Below, one piece after another: positions 8,203-17,700 of a stretch of 27,686 bases of DNA. The DNA lies in assembly GCA_002371025.1 (NCBI GenBank), contig DFFQ01000172.1:1-27686 (forward strand). The letters are read 5' to 3'. A model generated the notes under the pieces. The model did no database searches. It had not been told where the DNA came from and saw only the letters and a program-made list of their open reading frames with translations. Made by a program: the position numbers and the translations under genes. Source of the DNA: Lachnospiraceae bacterium UBA3772 (GTDB lineage Bacteria > Bacillota > Clostridia > Lachnospirales > Lachnospiraceae). Within the stretch, counting starts at the first letter, position 1. Each line of letters opens with the position of its first letter.

Positions 8203-8536
8203 ATAATTCATTATCGAATAAAAATTGGATATCTTTTTGTTCCTCGAAATCATTTGTGTTAAACATTTTTTCATAAGACATTATTAGAAGATGTTTTGAG
8301 ATCAATAAAGACTATGGCAAAGGCTAAGTAATATGATTTTATTGATATGATTTGTGGATACGAGGAGCAATATATTTCGTATGTTAATTTTTCTATTGAT
8401 TGAGAAATGTGAACTAAAGGCAGTTTTTGGATTTAAACTGAAATGTTAATGATTTAACAGTCGGCACATAAAAATATAATATTACGCACTGTTGCAATTT
8501 AACAAATATCTAAAGAATTATAAGGAGTAATATCAA
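8203..8536 (+). other. AT-rich untranslated leader before FAAL-reductase
   Basis: No supported gene here. The only further item is a short inverted repeat, AACAGT with ACTGTT, separated by about 28 nt near 8456-8495, and the ribosome site AAGGAG (8522-8527) of the next gene. A TATAAT-like string lies in the AT-rich stretch near 8475, without a convincing -35 element. Confidence 0.4.
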
Positions 8537-11500
8537 ATGAATACAATAATAAACAAAATATGTGAAAATGTAAAAAATAATCCTGATAAGGAGGTTTACT
8601 GCTTCCTCGCACCAGAAGAAAACGGCTGGAAGGAGGATATTATTACATATCAAACATTATGGGATAATGTTACAAAATATGCTAACGAACTCAACTATTT
8701 AAAGGAAAAGCATGGTTCAAAGGTTCTTATCTTTTCGGATAATTCAAAGGAGAATATCTATACAATTTTTGCTTCTATGGTTTTAGGAATGACTTTCTCA
8801 CTTATTCCTGCACCTACAGATACAAGTAAGACCGAAAGATATATTTCGGTTATCAATTCTTTTGAACCGTCTTTTGTTATCACAAATAATAGAATCAACA
8901 GTATAATAAGCACGAAGAAAATAGAAGGATTAACAGAGCGCAATACTGAGATAGTAAATATATCTGATTACTCATCAGGAGCAGAATCATTTGATTTCGC
9001 TGATGTTACAGATGATTCACTTGTATATCTTCAGTATACATCAGGTTCAACAAGTATGCCAAAGGGAATTAAAATTTCACAGAAAAACCTTGAAAGCAAC
9101 CTTAAAGATCTTTGTGATATGTTCAAAATAGAATTGACTCCTGATATTATGTCATGGGTGCCATTTTTCCATAATATCGGTCTCGTCGCTATTGTGATCC
9201 TTTCTGCTTATGTTGGAAGAAAGTCATATATGCTTGGAACAGATCAGTTTATGAAGAATCCTTATCTGTGGCTGAAGGCAATATCTGATTATAAGATTAC
9301 CCTTACAGTTGCACCTAATTCGGCATATGATCTTTGTAATAAGATCATTCCTAAGCCTGCAGCAGATAAACTTGATCTTTCAAGCGTTGTTTATTTTGCA
9401 AATGGTTCCGAGGCAGTAATGCCACAGACAGTTTATGATTTCTGCAACCTCTTTGAAATTAATGCTGATACATTTGTTCCTTGCTATGGGCTTGCAGAGT
9501 CTGTTTGCCTCGTAAGTGCTGAAACAGAAAAATTTGTCTCATATAAGATAAGCTACGATAAATACATTCAGAATAGTTTTGAAATCGATGAAAATGATCC
9601 TAAGGCAAAGAATGCTGTAAGCCTTGGCAGAGTCAGCGATAAAACTGAGGTCGCTATAATTGTGCCGGGAACAGATTGTATTGCAGATAAAGGTTGTATT
9701 GGTGAGATATGTATAAAGAGTAATTGTGTCTCCGAAGGATACATCGGAGACGTTGAAGAAAACAATAACTTTGGCTTTAGGATCAAAGGTAGAGAGGGCG
9801 GTTTCCTGAGAACTGGAGATCTCGGTATTATTTACGAGGATAGGCTCTATATTACAGGAAGAAAAAAAGAACTTATCATCCTGAATGGCCATAATATCTA
9901 TCCCGATGACATCAAATCAGAACTAAAGAATAGGATTCCTGTACTTGCAAACTGTGCAATGTGTGTATTCTCGTTCAACTATGATCTCAAAGAAAGAGTG
10001 GTGCTTTGTGTTGAGACAGATGATTTAGGAGATAAATCTTCTGATGTTTCAAACGAGATAATTTCTGTTGTAAATAAATATTTTGCATTTTCCTTGTTTG
10101 ATGTTGTCTTTGTCAAGAAATTCTCCCTTTCAAGAACTGATAACGGAAAGCTTCAGACACATAAGATAAGAAGGGATTATAAGAATAATAATCTATTATC
10201 GTGGTATTCAAGCAAAACAACCGTGGAAGAGATAAAGGAATATATATTTGTGGATGAGGTCGATAAGGTCGTAAAAAAGATATTTGACAGTATACTTAAG
10301 AGAGCTGATTACGAACTTACTGACAGCTTCCTTGAACTGGGCGGTAATTCTTTTGATACTATTGAACTGATAAGCGAGCTTGAACAGTATTTTGATATTT
10401 CTTTGAATGTCAACAGTGTTCTTACGAATCCCACCGTAATCGGTATTTCAGATTACATCAGGAGAAAGAGAGCAAATGAAGATACAACTGTTACAAAGAC
10501 AAATCTTTATGATGAGGTAATCCTTCCCGATGATTTCTGTATGGAAAAAGAATACGAGATTCTTCCGTCAGAGTGCAAAAATATATTCCTTACCGGAAGT
10601 ACAGGCTTCCTTGGCGCACACCTTATAAAGTCTCTGCTTACGTATTCTGATGATGTTGTTGTATACTGCCATTGCAGAGCGAAGGATGCTAAGAATGGAA
10701 TTGAAAGAATCAAGAACAATATGCTCAAATATGAGTGCTGGGACGAAAAATTTTCTGAGCGTATTGTGCCTGTAAGAGGTGATCTGGCTAAGTCTAAAAT
10801 GGGAATTGATGACGAAGAATATGATACTCTTTCTGAGATCATAGATGCAGTATACCATAATGGTGCACTTCTCAATTTTATGTTCCCATATGAGTATCTT
10901 AAAACAACAAATGTGTTCGGTACACAGGAATGCCTGAAGTTTGCAGGAAAGGGAAGGGCAAAGTATTTCCACTATATTTCTTCATTCAGTGTTTATGATA
11001 ATCCAAGCCATTTTAAAACAGTAGCTTATGAAAATGATCCTCTTGAGTCTGCCGACGGTTATTTCTTGGGTTACTCTGAAACTAAATGGGTTTCTGAAAA
11101 GATAATTGCAAAGGCTGAAAAGAAAGGCCTTAAAGCTGCTATTTACAGACCCGGTGATATAACTGGAAGCAGAGAGAAGAGTATCTGGGAAATGGGCGAT
11201 CTTGTTAGCAGAGTGCTTGTTTCGTGCGTACAGATGGGAAAAATGCCTAATGTTTTTGTTAATATCTTCTTTACACCGGTAGATTATGTAAGCGATTCTG
11301 TAGTTAACATCTCGTTCAATGATGACGTTGTTGGCGGAAAATTCAATATCATTAATACCGATATAATTGATATCAATCAGCTTGCAGATATATTTGCTGA
11401 ATGTGGATATGATGTGGAGAAAATAGCGTATACTGAGTGGCAGGAAATGCTTTGGAACTCTGAGGTCGGAAAGAACTCCTTGAAGATTCTTGAGTGTCTC

Positions 11501-11701
11501 TTCCAGGACAGTGATACTGATGAGCGTTGTATCATCAGAAGATATTCTGATCTTGAAGCAACTTTTGATACAACAAATACAGACAAGTTCCTTGAGAATA
11601 CCGGTGTAAGATGTCTTCCTGTTGATTCCCAGCTTATTTCAGGATACCTTAATTACTTTAGTAAAAAAGGCTATATAGATAGTAAAGTTTGCGTAAGATA
11701 A
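8537..11701 (+). CDS. Hybrid fatty-acyl-AMP ligase - carrier - thioester reductase
   Basis: A 1054-residue three-domain enzyme. Residues 1-560 are a fatty-acyl-AMP ligase: YTSGSTSMPKG P-loop (from about 167), SWVPFFHNIGL, APNSAYDLC, YGLAES, RTGDLG and the C-terminal NGHNIYPDDI. The carrier domain (575-650) has LELGGNSFDT with the phosphopantetheine serine at 605. Residues 680-1040 are a short-chain-dehydrogenase-type thioester reductase with the nucleotide motif TGSTGFLGAHL (about 686-696), YHNGALLNF, ISSFSVY and the catalytic Y846-x-x-x-K850 in YSETK. It should activate an acid with ATP, hold it as a thioester and release it reductively with NAD(P)H, as an aldehyde or, after a second round, an alcohol. 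The architecture resembles carboxylic acid reductases, but with a FAAL-type ligase. There is no condensation or ketosynthase domain, so it may act on a simple acid or on a chain passed from another protein. The next gene is an aldehyde dehydrogenase. Confidence 0.93.
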   Translation: MNTIINKICENVKNNPDKEVYCFLAPEENGWKEDIITYQTLWDNVTKYANELNYLKEKHGSKVLIFSDNSKENIYTIFASMVLGMTFSLIPAPTDTSKTERYISVINSFEPSFVITNNRINSIISTKKIEGLTERNTEIVNISDYSSGAESFDFADVTDDSLVYLQYTSGSTSMPKGIKISQKNLESNLKDLCDMFKIELTPDIMSWVPFFHNIGLVAIVILSAYVGRKSYMLGTDQFMKNPYLWLKAISDYKITLTVAPNSAYDLCNKIIPKPAADKLDLSSVVYFANGSEAVMPQTVYDFCNLFEINADTFVPCYGLAESVCLVSAETEKFVSYKISYDKYIQNSFEIDENDPKAKNAVSLGRVSDKTEVAIIVPGTDCIADKGCIGEICIKSNCVSEGYIGDVEENNNFGFRIKGREGGFLRTGDLGIIYEDRLYITGRKKELIILNGHNIYPDDIKSELKNRIPVLANCAMCVFSFNYDLKERVVLCVETDDLGDKSSDVSNEIISVVNKYFAFSLFDVVFVKKFSLSRTDNGKLQTHKIRRDYKNNNLLSWYSSKTTVEEIKEYIFVDEVDKVVKKIFDSILKRADYELTDSFLELGGNSFDTIELISELEQYFDISLNVNSVLTNPTVIGISDYIRRKRANEDTTVTKTNLYDEVILPDDFCMEKEYEILPSECKNIFLTGSTGFLGAHLIKSLLTYSDDVVVYCHCRAKDAKNGIERIKNNMLKYECWDEKFSERIVPVRGDLAKSKMGIDDEEYDTLSEIIDAVYHNGALLNFMFPYEYLKTTNVFGTQECLKFAGKGRAKYFHYISSFSVYDNPSHFKTVAYENDPLESADGYFLGYSETKWVSEKIIAKAEKKGLKAAIYRPGDITGSREKSIWEMGDLVSRVLVSCVQMGKMPNVFVNIFFTPVDYVSDSVVNISFNDDVVGGKFNIINTDIIDINQLADIFAECGYDVEKIAYTEWQEMLWNSEVGKNSLKILECLFQDSDTDERCIIRRYSDLEATFDTTNTDKFLENTGVRCLPVDSQLISGYLNYFSKKGYIDSKVCVR

Positions 11702-11758
11702 AAATATTTCTGCAAAGTTTAAATCCTGATTCCCGACAAATATCAAATGATTGGATCA

Positions 11759-11798
11759 TATATAATGCAGCTACCGGAACAGATAGCTGCATTATATA
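11759..11798 (+). terminator. Hairpin after FAAL-reductase gene
   Basis: A perfect 15-bp stem, TATAATGCAGCTA plus flanking pairs (11759-11773) with its complement (11784-11798), around a 10-nt loop. It starts 58 nt after the stop codon. No T-run follows, as with the hairpins at 6301 and 7828. Confidence 0.65.
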
Positions 11799-11850
11799 AA
11801 TCAGACTTATCCTGTCAAACGCAAAATAAGACAAAGAATACACATAGTTT

Positions 11851-11903
11851 TTACCGTGGTTTTTTTATACGGATTTGAGGTTTGTATAATAGAACTACGG
11901 TAA
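11851..11903 (+). promoter_or_regulatory. Inverted repeat around the ALDH promoter -10
   Basis: TTACCGTGGTT (11851-11861) and AACTACGGTAA (11893-11903) are inverted repeats matching at 10 of 11 positions, the odd pair being G-T. The centre-to-centre distance is 42 bp, four helical turns. TATAAT (11885-11890) lies between them; a clear -35 is missing, which would fit an activator-dependent promoter or a repressor spanning it. It could also be an RNA hairpin. This is the only candidate operator in the cluster that is this well formed. Confidence 0.5.
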
Positions 11904-11936
11904 TACATTCACTAAATATGCAATATGGAGGAAATT

Positions 11937-13343
11937 ATGAGCGGGTATACAGTAAGTGATATACATAATATAGTTGAACAGCAGCGAAAGTATTTCAGAA
12001 GCGGTGAAACGCTTAGTATAGATTTCAGGATCAGACAACTGAAAAAGCTGAAGAATATGATCGTACATAATGAAGCTGAAATGATAAAAGCTTTGAATGA
12101 GGATCTTGGACGCCATGAAACTGAATCATATATTTGTGATGTTGGAAGTATTATACTGGAGATCAACGAAATACTTCATTGCTTGAAAAAATGGGCGAGA
12201 CCAGAAACGCATTTCAGCGGTTTTGCTTGTTTTCCCAGTTTGTTTACAAAGGTTTATAAGATGCCATATGGAGTTTCACTTATCATATCTCCGTTCAATT
12301 TCCCGTTTTTACTTTCACTTGGTGTACTGGCTGCGAGCATTGCTGGAGGAAACACATCAATAATTAAAGCAAGTTCAAAATCTGTTGCCTGTACGGAATT
12401 ACTTGAAAAAATGCTCTCAAAGACATTCCCGGAAAAATATATTAAGGTCATTGGCGGCGGACATGATGTTTCTGATATTTGCCTGGATGAACGTGTAGAT
12501 AAAATATTTTATACTGGTTCAACTAAGGTTGGAATTCATGTGTTAGAAAAAGCTTCAAAAAATCTTACTCCTGTTGCGCTGGAGCTTGGCGGAGAAAATG
12601 GAAACTGGTGCATAATCCGTAAGGATGCTGATATCAAGGATGCTGCAAGGAAAATTGCATTTTTCAAAATGCTTAACAGTGGTCAAGTGTGTATTAATAT
12701 CAATCAGATCGCTGTTGAGGAAGATGTTGCTGATATATTTGTCAGTGAAATAAAAAAGGCATTCACTTCTCAAATCGGAGATGCGCTCTCCAATGATGAA
12801 TATCCAAAGCTTATAAACAGGCAAGCCTATGAAAAATGTGCCCATGAAGTAGATGAATACAGAGACAGAGTAGTGTTTGGAGGAAAAGGGGAACCTTGTG
12901 CTAATAAGTATGCCCCGACGATTATATACCCGGTAAATATTGATGAAGATATCGTTAAGCATGAGTTGTTCAATCCTATTCTTCCAATTTTGAAATTTAA
13001 AAGCATTGAAAAACTGCTTGATACAATTTCAGAAAGAGAACACGGTCTGGCATTATATATTTTCACAAAGGACATACGCTGGGCGAAAAAAGTTATGTCT
13101 ACGCAACAGTTTGGTGGTGGGTGTATTAATGAGGTATGTCTTCATCTAATTACCAAAGGTGTTCCGTTTAATGGAACTGGACATTCTGGAATGGGTGCTT
13201 ATCATGGCGAATGGGGATTCAGAGAGTTTACACATCCTTCAACGGTTCTTATAGGTTCTACTAAATTCAATATGTCGCTTCGCGAGCATCCGTATAGCAA
13301 TAATAAACTAAAAATAAGGTTGCTAAAACTGTTTGAGAAATAA
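11937..13343 (+). CDS. Aldehyde dehydrogenase (ALDH3-like)
   Basis: A 468-residue NAD(P)-dependent aldehyde dehydrogenase of about the length of class 3 enzymes. Visible motifs are SPFNFPFLLSLGVLAA, AGGNTSIIKAS, FYTGSTKVG, LELGGENGNW with the general-base E216, and NSGQVCIN with the catalytic C252. The ELGGK Lys seen in many family members is Glu here. It would oxidise an aldehyde to an acid; the obvious supplier is the thioester-reductase gene just upstream. It could equally act on free fatty aldehydes from elsewhere. The start at 11937 is preferred over the in-frame ATG at 11925, because GGAGG (11927-11931) is the ribosome site for 11937 and would overlap the earlier start. It is separated from the reductase by a hairpin and has its own promoter region, so its expression may differ. 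Confidence 0.93.
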   Translation: MSGYTVSDIHNIVEQQRKYFRSGETLSIDFRIRQLKKLKNMIVHNEAEMIKALNEDLGRHETESYICDVGSIILEINEILHCLKKWARPETHFSGFACFPSLFTKVYKMPYGVSLIISPFNFPFLLSLGVLAASIAGGNTSIIKASSKSVACTELLEKMLSKTFPEKYIKVIGGGHDVSDICLDERVDKIFYTGSTKVGIHVLEKASKNLTPVALELGGENGNWCIIRKDADIKDAARKIAFFKMLNSGQVCININQIAVEEDVADIFVSEIKKAFTSQIGDALSNDEYPKLINRQAYEKCAHEVDEYRDRVVFGGKGEPCANKYAPTIIYPVNIDEDIVKHELFNPILPILKFKSIEKLLDTISEREHGLALYIFTKDIRWAKKVMSTQQFGGGCINEVCLHLITKGVPFNGTGHSGMGAYHGEWGFREFTHPSTVLIGSTKFNMSLREHPYSNNKLKIRLLKLFEK

Positions 13344-13429
13344 TATGTAAAAAAATAAGGATTTATAGCTTGTGTTAAGTGCATTATGCTGAAATTAATA
13401 TAATTTCAATATAATACTAATTTTTAGTG

Positions 13430-13458
13430 TTGACAAAACAATGACGATATGATAATAT
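13430..13458 (+). promoter_or_regulatory. Predicted promoter for the leader upstream of the thioesterase
   Basis: TTGACA (13430-13435), 17 bp, TAATAT (13453-13458), with TGA before the -10. It is 87 bp after the ALDH stop. Transcription from it would produce a leader of about 450 nt before the type II thioesterase. Confidence 0.55.
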
Positions 13459-13464
13459 ATTTTA

Positions 13465-13860
13465 TAATAATATATCGTATTTTAAAAAATATTTGCATCT
13501 TTATTTTAACAGCTTTTATAATTTTTAATTAATGTTCTATTTGTAATTTATTATTAAGAATATATAATAAATGATTAAACTTTTTCGAATTTATTGCCAA
13601 ATTGATGTAATAATTAATAGAGACCAATTCAAAAAACTACACTTTGTTAAGGAAGCGTTTTTATCATTATCTCAATTTATACAACATCTTATCGTCCCAT
13701 TTAATTATCCAGCATTGTTATAACACGAAATAATAAAAATGATTTTACGTACTCGTCTGTTAAAGTGTTTTTATTTCATATATACTTATTCATTTTGAAT
13801 GATATCTGACATGAATGATGATATTGTAAAATTAGTTGGCTTTATAGTTATGGTTGATTA
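13465..13860 (+). other. Very AT-rich leader without genes
   Basis: No coding sequence is supported. The ATG near 13749 opens a frame of 19 codons but has no ribosome site. A 10-bp palindrome TGTTATAACA is at 13716-13725. The stretch ends in the terminator at 13861, so a transcript of about 430 nt could be made as a free leader RNA. Confidence 0.4.
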
Positions 13861-13905
13861 CAGCTTATTTGGTTTTAACTAAATAAGCTGTTTTTTATTT
13901 TATAG
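13861..13905 (+). terminator. Intrinsic terminator or attenuator just before the thioesterase gene
   Basis: CAGCTTATTT (13861-13870) pairs perfectly with AAATAAGCTG (13881-13890), with three more inner pairs, then TTTTTTATTTTATAG. This is the best intrinsic terminator in the window, with a U-tract the other hairpins lack. It ends only 3 nt before GGAGG (13908-13912) of the thioesterase, so any transcript starting upstream would have to read through it to express that gene and possibly what follows. Confidence 0.85.
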
Positions 13906-13921
13906 ATGGAGGATGTATAAA

Positions 13922-14629
13922 ATGAAAATGATTTGTATCCACCATGCAGGTGGATCGGCATACTCTTATTCAAACTTTAAGAGGAATCTTTCAGAATACT
14001 TTGATGTAATGACTATTGAATTACCTGGAAGAGGTACGCTGATTAACGAGAAGCTTACAACTGATTGTTCTGAAGCAATGGACAGACTGATTGATCAGCT
14101 GAAAAGCTGTGTAAAACCGCATGAGGAGTATATTCTTTTCGGACATAGTATGGGAGCATGGCTTGCATATGAGTTATGCTGTGAATTGGAAAAAAGCAAG
14201 GAATACTATCCGTCACAACTTATCCTATCAGGAAATAATCCACCATATTCCAAACATGAGCCATTTGATCCTGATAAATATTCAGATGATGAATTTATCA
14301 AGATAATTTGTGGATTAGGTGGGATTCCGGAACAACTGTTAAAAAATGAAAGCCTACTGAAGTTTTATATAGGCGTTCTTCGTGCTGATTATAAACTTCT
14401 ATATTATCTCCCAAATTATATTGAGAAGAAGGCGGTAAACTGCGGCCTGACTGTTTTGAAGGCTAATGATGATTCCGTATTAAATAATACTGTAAAAGAA
14501 TGGGAAGATATCGCTGCATCAGGGATCGAAATCCTGGAATTTGAAGGAAATCATTTCTCATTATATGATAAGAATATGAATGAGGAATTAAAACAATTCT
14601 TGTGTTCTCACAAATTGGAGAGAGTTTGA
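13922..14629 (+). CDS. Type II thioesterase
   Basis: A 235-residue alpha/beta-hydrolase thioesterase, the stand-alone kind that accompanies NRPS/PKS lines. Motifs: CIHHAGGSAYSY near the N-terminus, FGHSMGAW with the nucleophile S76, an Asp in ANDDSV (183 or 184) and H211 in EGNHFSLY. Such enzymes hydrolyse stalled or wrongly primed acyl groups from carrier domains and keep the line running. The start at 13922 is chosen because an ATG at 13913 lies directly against the GGAGG, whereas 13922 is 9 nt away. It heads the right-hand block of the cluster (NRPS, KS-ACP-TE, FAAL-ACP), which has many carriers to edit. It is separate from the integral TE of the 18021 protein. Confidence 0.93.
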   Translation: MKMICIHHAGGSAYSYSNFKRNLSEYFDVMTIELPGRGTLINEKLTTDCSEAMDRLIDQLKSCVKPHEEYILFGHSMGAWLAYELCCELEKSKEYYPSQLILSGNNPPYSKHEPFDPDKYSDDEFIKIICGLGGIPEQLLKNESLLKFYIGVLRADYKLLYYLPNYIEKKAVNCGLTVLKANDDSVLNNTVKEWEDIAASGIEILEFEGNHFSLYDKNMNEELKQFLCSHKLERV

Positions 14630-14631
14630 GT

Positions 14632-14660
14632 TTGGATAGACTTTATAAAGTTAATATAAT
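14632..14660 (+). promoter_or_regulatory. Possible promoter for the NRPS
   Basis: TTGGAT (14632-14637), 17 bp and TATAAT (14655-14660), just after the thioesterase stop. It would start transcription near 14667, 47 nt before the NRPS ATG. It may act in addition to read-through from upstream. Confidence 0.5.
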
Positions 14661-14713
14661 ATTTGTTAGAGTATATATTTATCTTATAAATTTAATAATA
14701 AGTGGAGGTTTTT

Positions 14714-17700
14714 ATGAAGAGGGAATTAAGCAATGTTCAAAAGCAAATCTACAATTATTGTGAGCTTTATCCGAAAGATCCATCGTATAATATTACCGTA
14801 TTGTGCGAAATACAGGGGAAGTTTGATAAAGAGCGCTTTAAAATGATCTCTGAGATTTGCCTTAATAACATCGATGTTTCAAAGGTGAACATAGCAAAAG
14901 AAGGAAATTTATTAGTCAATAATTATGATGAAACGCACAGTATCTGTATAGAAGAGAAAGACTGTTCTGATAAAAGCGATGAGGAATTCAGAGATTACGT
15001 TATCAGCGTGGCAAGAGAAGCAAGATCAAAGCCTATTGATATGAAAAAATGGCCGCTGATGAACGCAGTTCTATTCAGCCATACAGACAAGGAGCATATG
15101 ATCCTTTTTAATATACATCATATAATTGCAGATGTTTATAGCTTTTATAGCATCATAGATCGTGTTTGCACCTATTATAATTCGGATAAAACAATAGGTG
15201 AAATAGCAGATGAAGAAAAAAGTTCAGAAAGGATTCAGTATCTTGATGTTCTTGATAAGGTTTTCGGCAATGGAGCAGCTGATATTGACTATTTCAAGAG
15301 CATTTATCAGGAGGGGGAGAGCATAGAATTAAAGAAGCTCTCACAGAATCGTAATGGCGATGGACTGATTAAAGGACATAAGTGTGTTTTTGAGCTTGAT
15401 AAAGAATTATCCGAAAAAATTCGCAGCTATATCAAAGGTAATCGATTAACTGATTTCGCATTTTTCTTAGCAATATATATTCTTATACTGAAAAAAGTTA
15501 CTATGGAAGATAGTATTGTAACAGGAATACCTTTGGGCAACAGAACTAAAAGAGAAATGAAGGATGTTTTTGGATACTTTGTAAATACTTTGCCATTAAA
15601 AATTGTTTTTTATGAAGATATGACTTTTAATGACCTTTGTGATACGGTTCTTGAAAAATCGTTTTCTCTTATGAGACATCAGAGTTTTGATCTTTCACAA
15701 TTAAATAACTGGGTAACAGGAAGATTGAACAATGTCTTTACATTTTATAAACAGGCAATGCTGCTTAACCTTAAGGACTGCGAGACAAGACTCGTTGATT
15801 TTGGCCTGGAAAATGTAATGTTTGAGTTGACCGGAAGAGCTGAGGCAGCAGATAATTACAAAATAGAATTTGAGTACGGTGAATTCTTTGATGATGTCAA
15901 TATCGAAGAAATGTATAATGAGGTTGTACATCAGGCTGTTGTGAATATGAAAATAAAGGATATCTCACTTACGGCAGATACCTGGAGAAGCGAGTATGCA
16001 AATATCAATTCATATATAGCTGACAGAAAATATGATACAGTAAAATCTATTTTTGAAAAGACAGCAGCCATAAACAGTGATGGTATTGCAGTAAAGTATG
16101 GTGATGATGAGTATACCTATAAAGAATTGAATGAGATATCGAATCAAGTCGCTGATAAACTGCTGAAGAATTATCCTGAGCATAAGCAGATTGCTTTCTC
16201 ACTGAACAGAAAGAAGGAACTGCTTGCTTTGATCATGGGTATTATAAAGGCCGGAAAGACTTATGTACCGATAGATACCATGAGCCCTGTAAAGCGTTCA
16301 CAGTATATACTCAATGATCTTGGTAATGTTACCTATATAGCGGAGAAAGAGATCGCTGAACGGATAGGTACTGACAGCAGTGCAAATGTAATCAGTTATG
16401 ATGATTTCTTCAGCGATATTTCAGGATATTCTTCTGAGAATCCAGAAATAGAGCTTGATGATCCCGGACTGTATATGATCTATACATCAGGTTCTACAGG
16501 TAATCCTAAGGGCGTTACAATAAAGAATAACAACCTTATCTCACTTATGACATCAACTCAGAAAAAATATAAATTTGACAATAATGATGTATGGACATTG
16601 TTCCATTCCTATGGCTTTGATTTTTCAGTATGGGAGATATTCGGATGCTTATTGTCAGGAGGAAAGCTGATAGTTATTGATCCGAATATATGTAAGTCTG
16701 TGGATCAGTTCTATGAGATAGTTCATAAAGAAAAGGTCACAGTGCTTAATCAGACTCCTACGGCATTCAAGAGCTTTATAAAGTGTGACAGTCAGGCAAA
16801 GAAGGAACTTAATATCAGATACGTTATATTCGGCGGTGAGGCTCTTTATTTCAATTCACTTAAGGACTGGGTCGGCAGACATCCTCTTGAAAATACAAAG
16901 CTTATTAATATGTATGGGATCACTGAGACAACTATCCATGTTACATATTATGAAGTAACTAATGAGGATATACAGAGTAACAATAAGAGCGTTATCGGAC
17001 TTCCTTTGGATAACTTGGGTGTGTATGTTGTGGATGAAGATATGAATATACTGCCGCAGGGAATCACAGGTGAGCTTCTTGTTTATGGTGATGGCGTTTC
17101 ATGCGGGTATTATAATAAGCCTGAGCTTACAGCAGAAAAGTTTACAGTATTGCCTCAGACCGGACAGAGGATCTATAAAAGCGGAGATCTCGCTCGAATC
17201 AATAAGGATGGAATGATAGAGTATCTTGGCAGAAAGGATAAACAGATCCAGCTTAGAGGATTCCGAATAGAATTAGGCGAGATAGAGAACGTTATAATGC
17301 GTGAATTTGATCTTAAGGTATGCTCGGTTCAGGTCATTAATTATGGTGAGAATGATGACAGAATAGTCGCTTTCATGGAGAAGAATAAGATCTGTGATGA
17401 AAAAGCCGATATGACCGGAAAGCTGAAACAGGCTCTGCCATATTATATGATTCCATCGGAATATGTCGGAGTGGACAGTATCCCTATGACAATAAACGGT
17501 AAAGTCGATGTTGACAAACTCGTTTCGGAAATGAAGAAAACAGAGGCAAAAGAAGTAGTTATTACATTCAAAAATAAAAATGAAGAAAATCTGTATAATA
17601 TCATAAAAGATGTATCTGGTATTGGCAATTTCAAGATAAGCGATAATCTTTTCGATGTCGGAATAACGTCTGTACATCTTTCGGCAATATATAATAAGAT

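Noticed and set aside
13749..13808. ATG-started frame of 19 codons in the leader of the thioesterase
   Set aside because: No ribosome site and no conserved-looking sequence in very AT-rich DNA.
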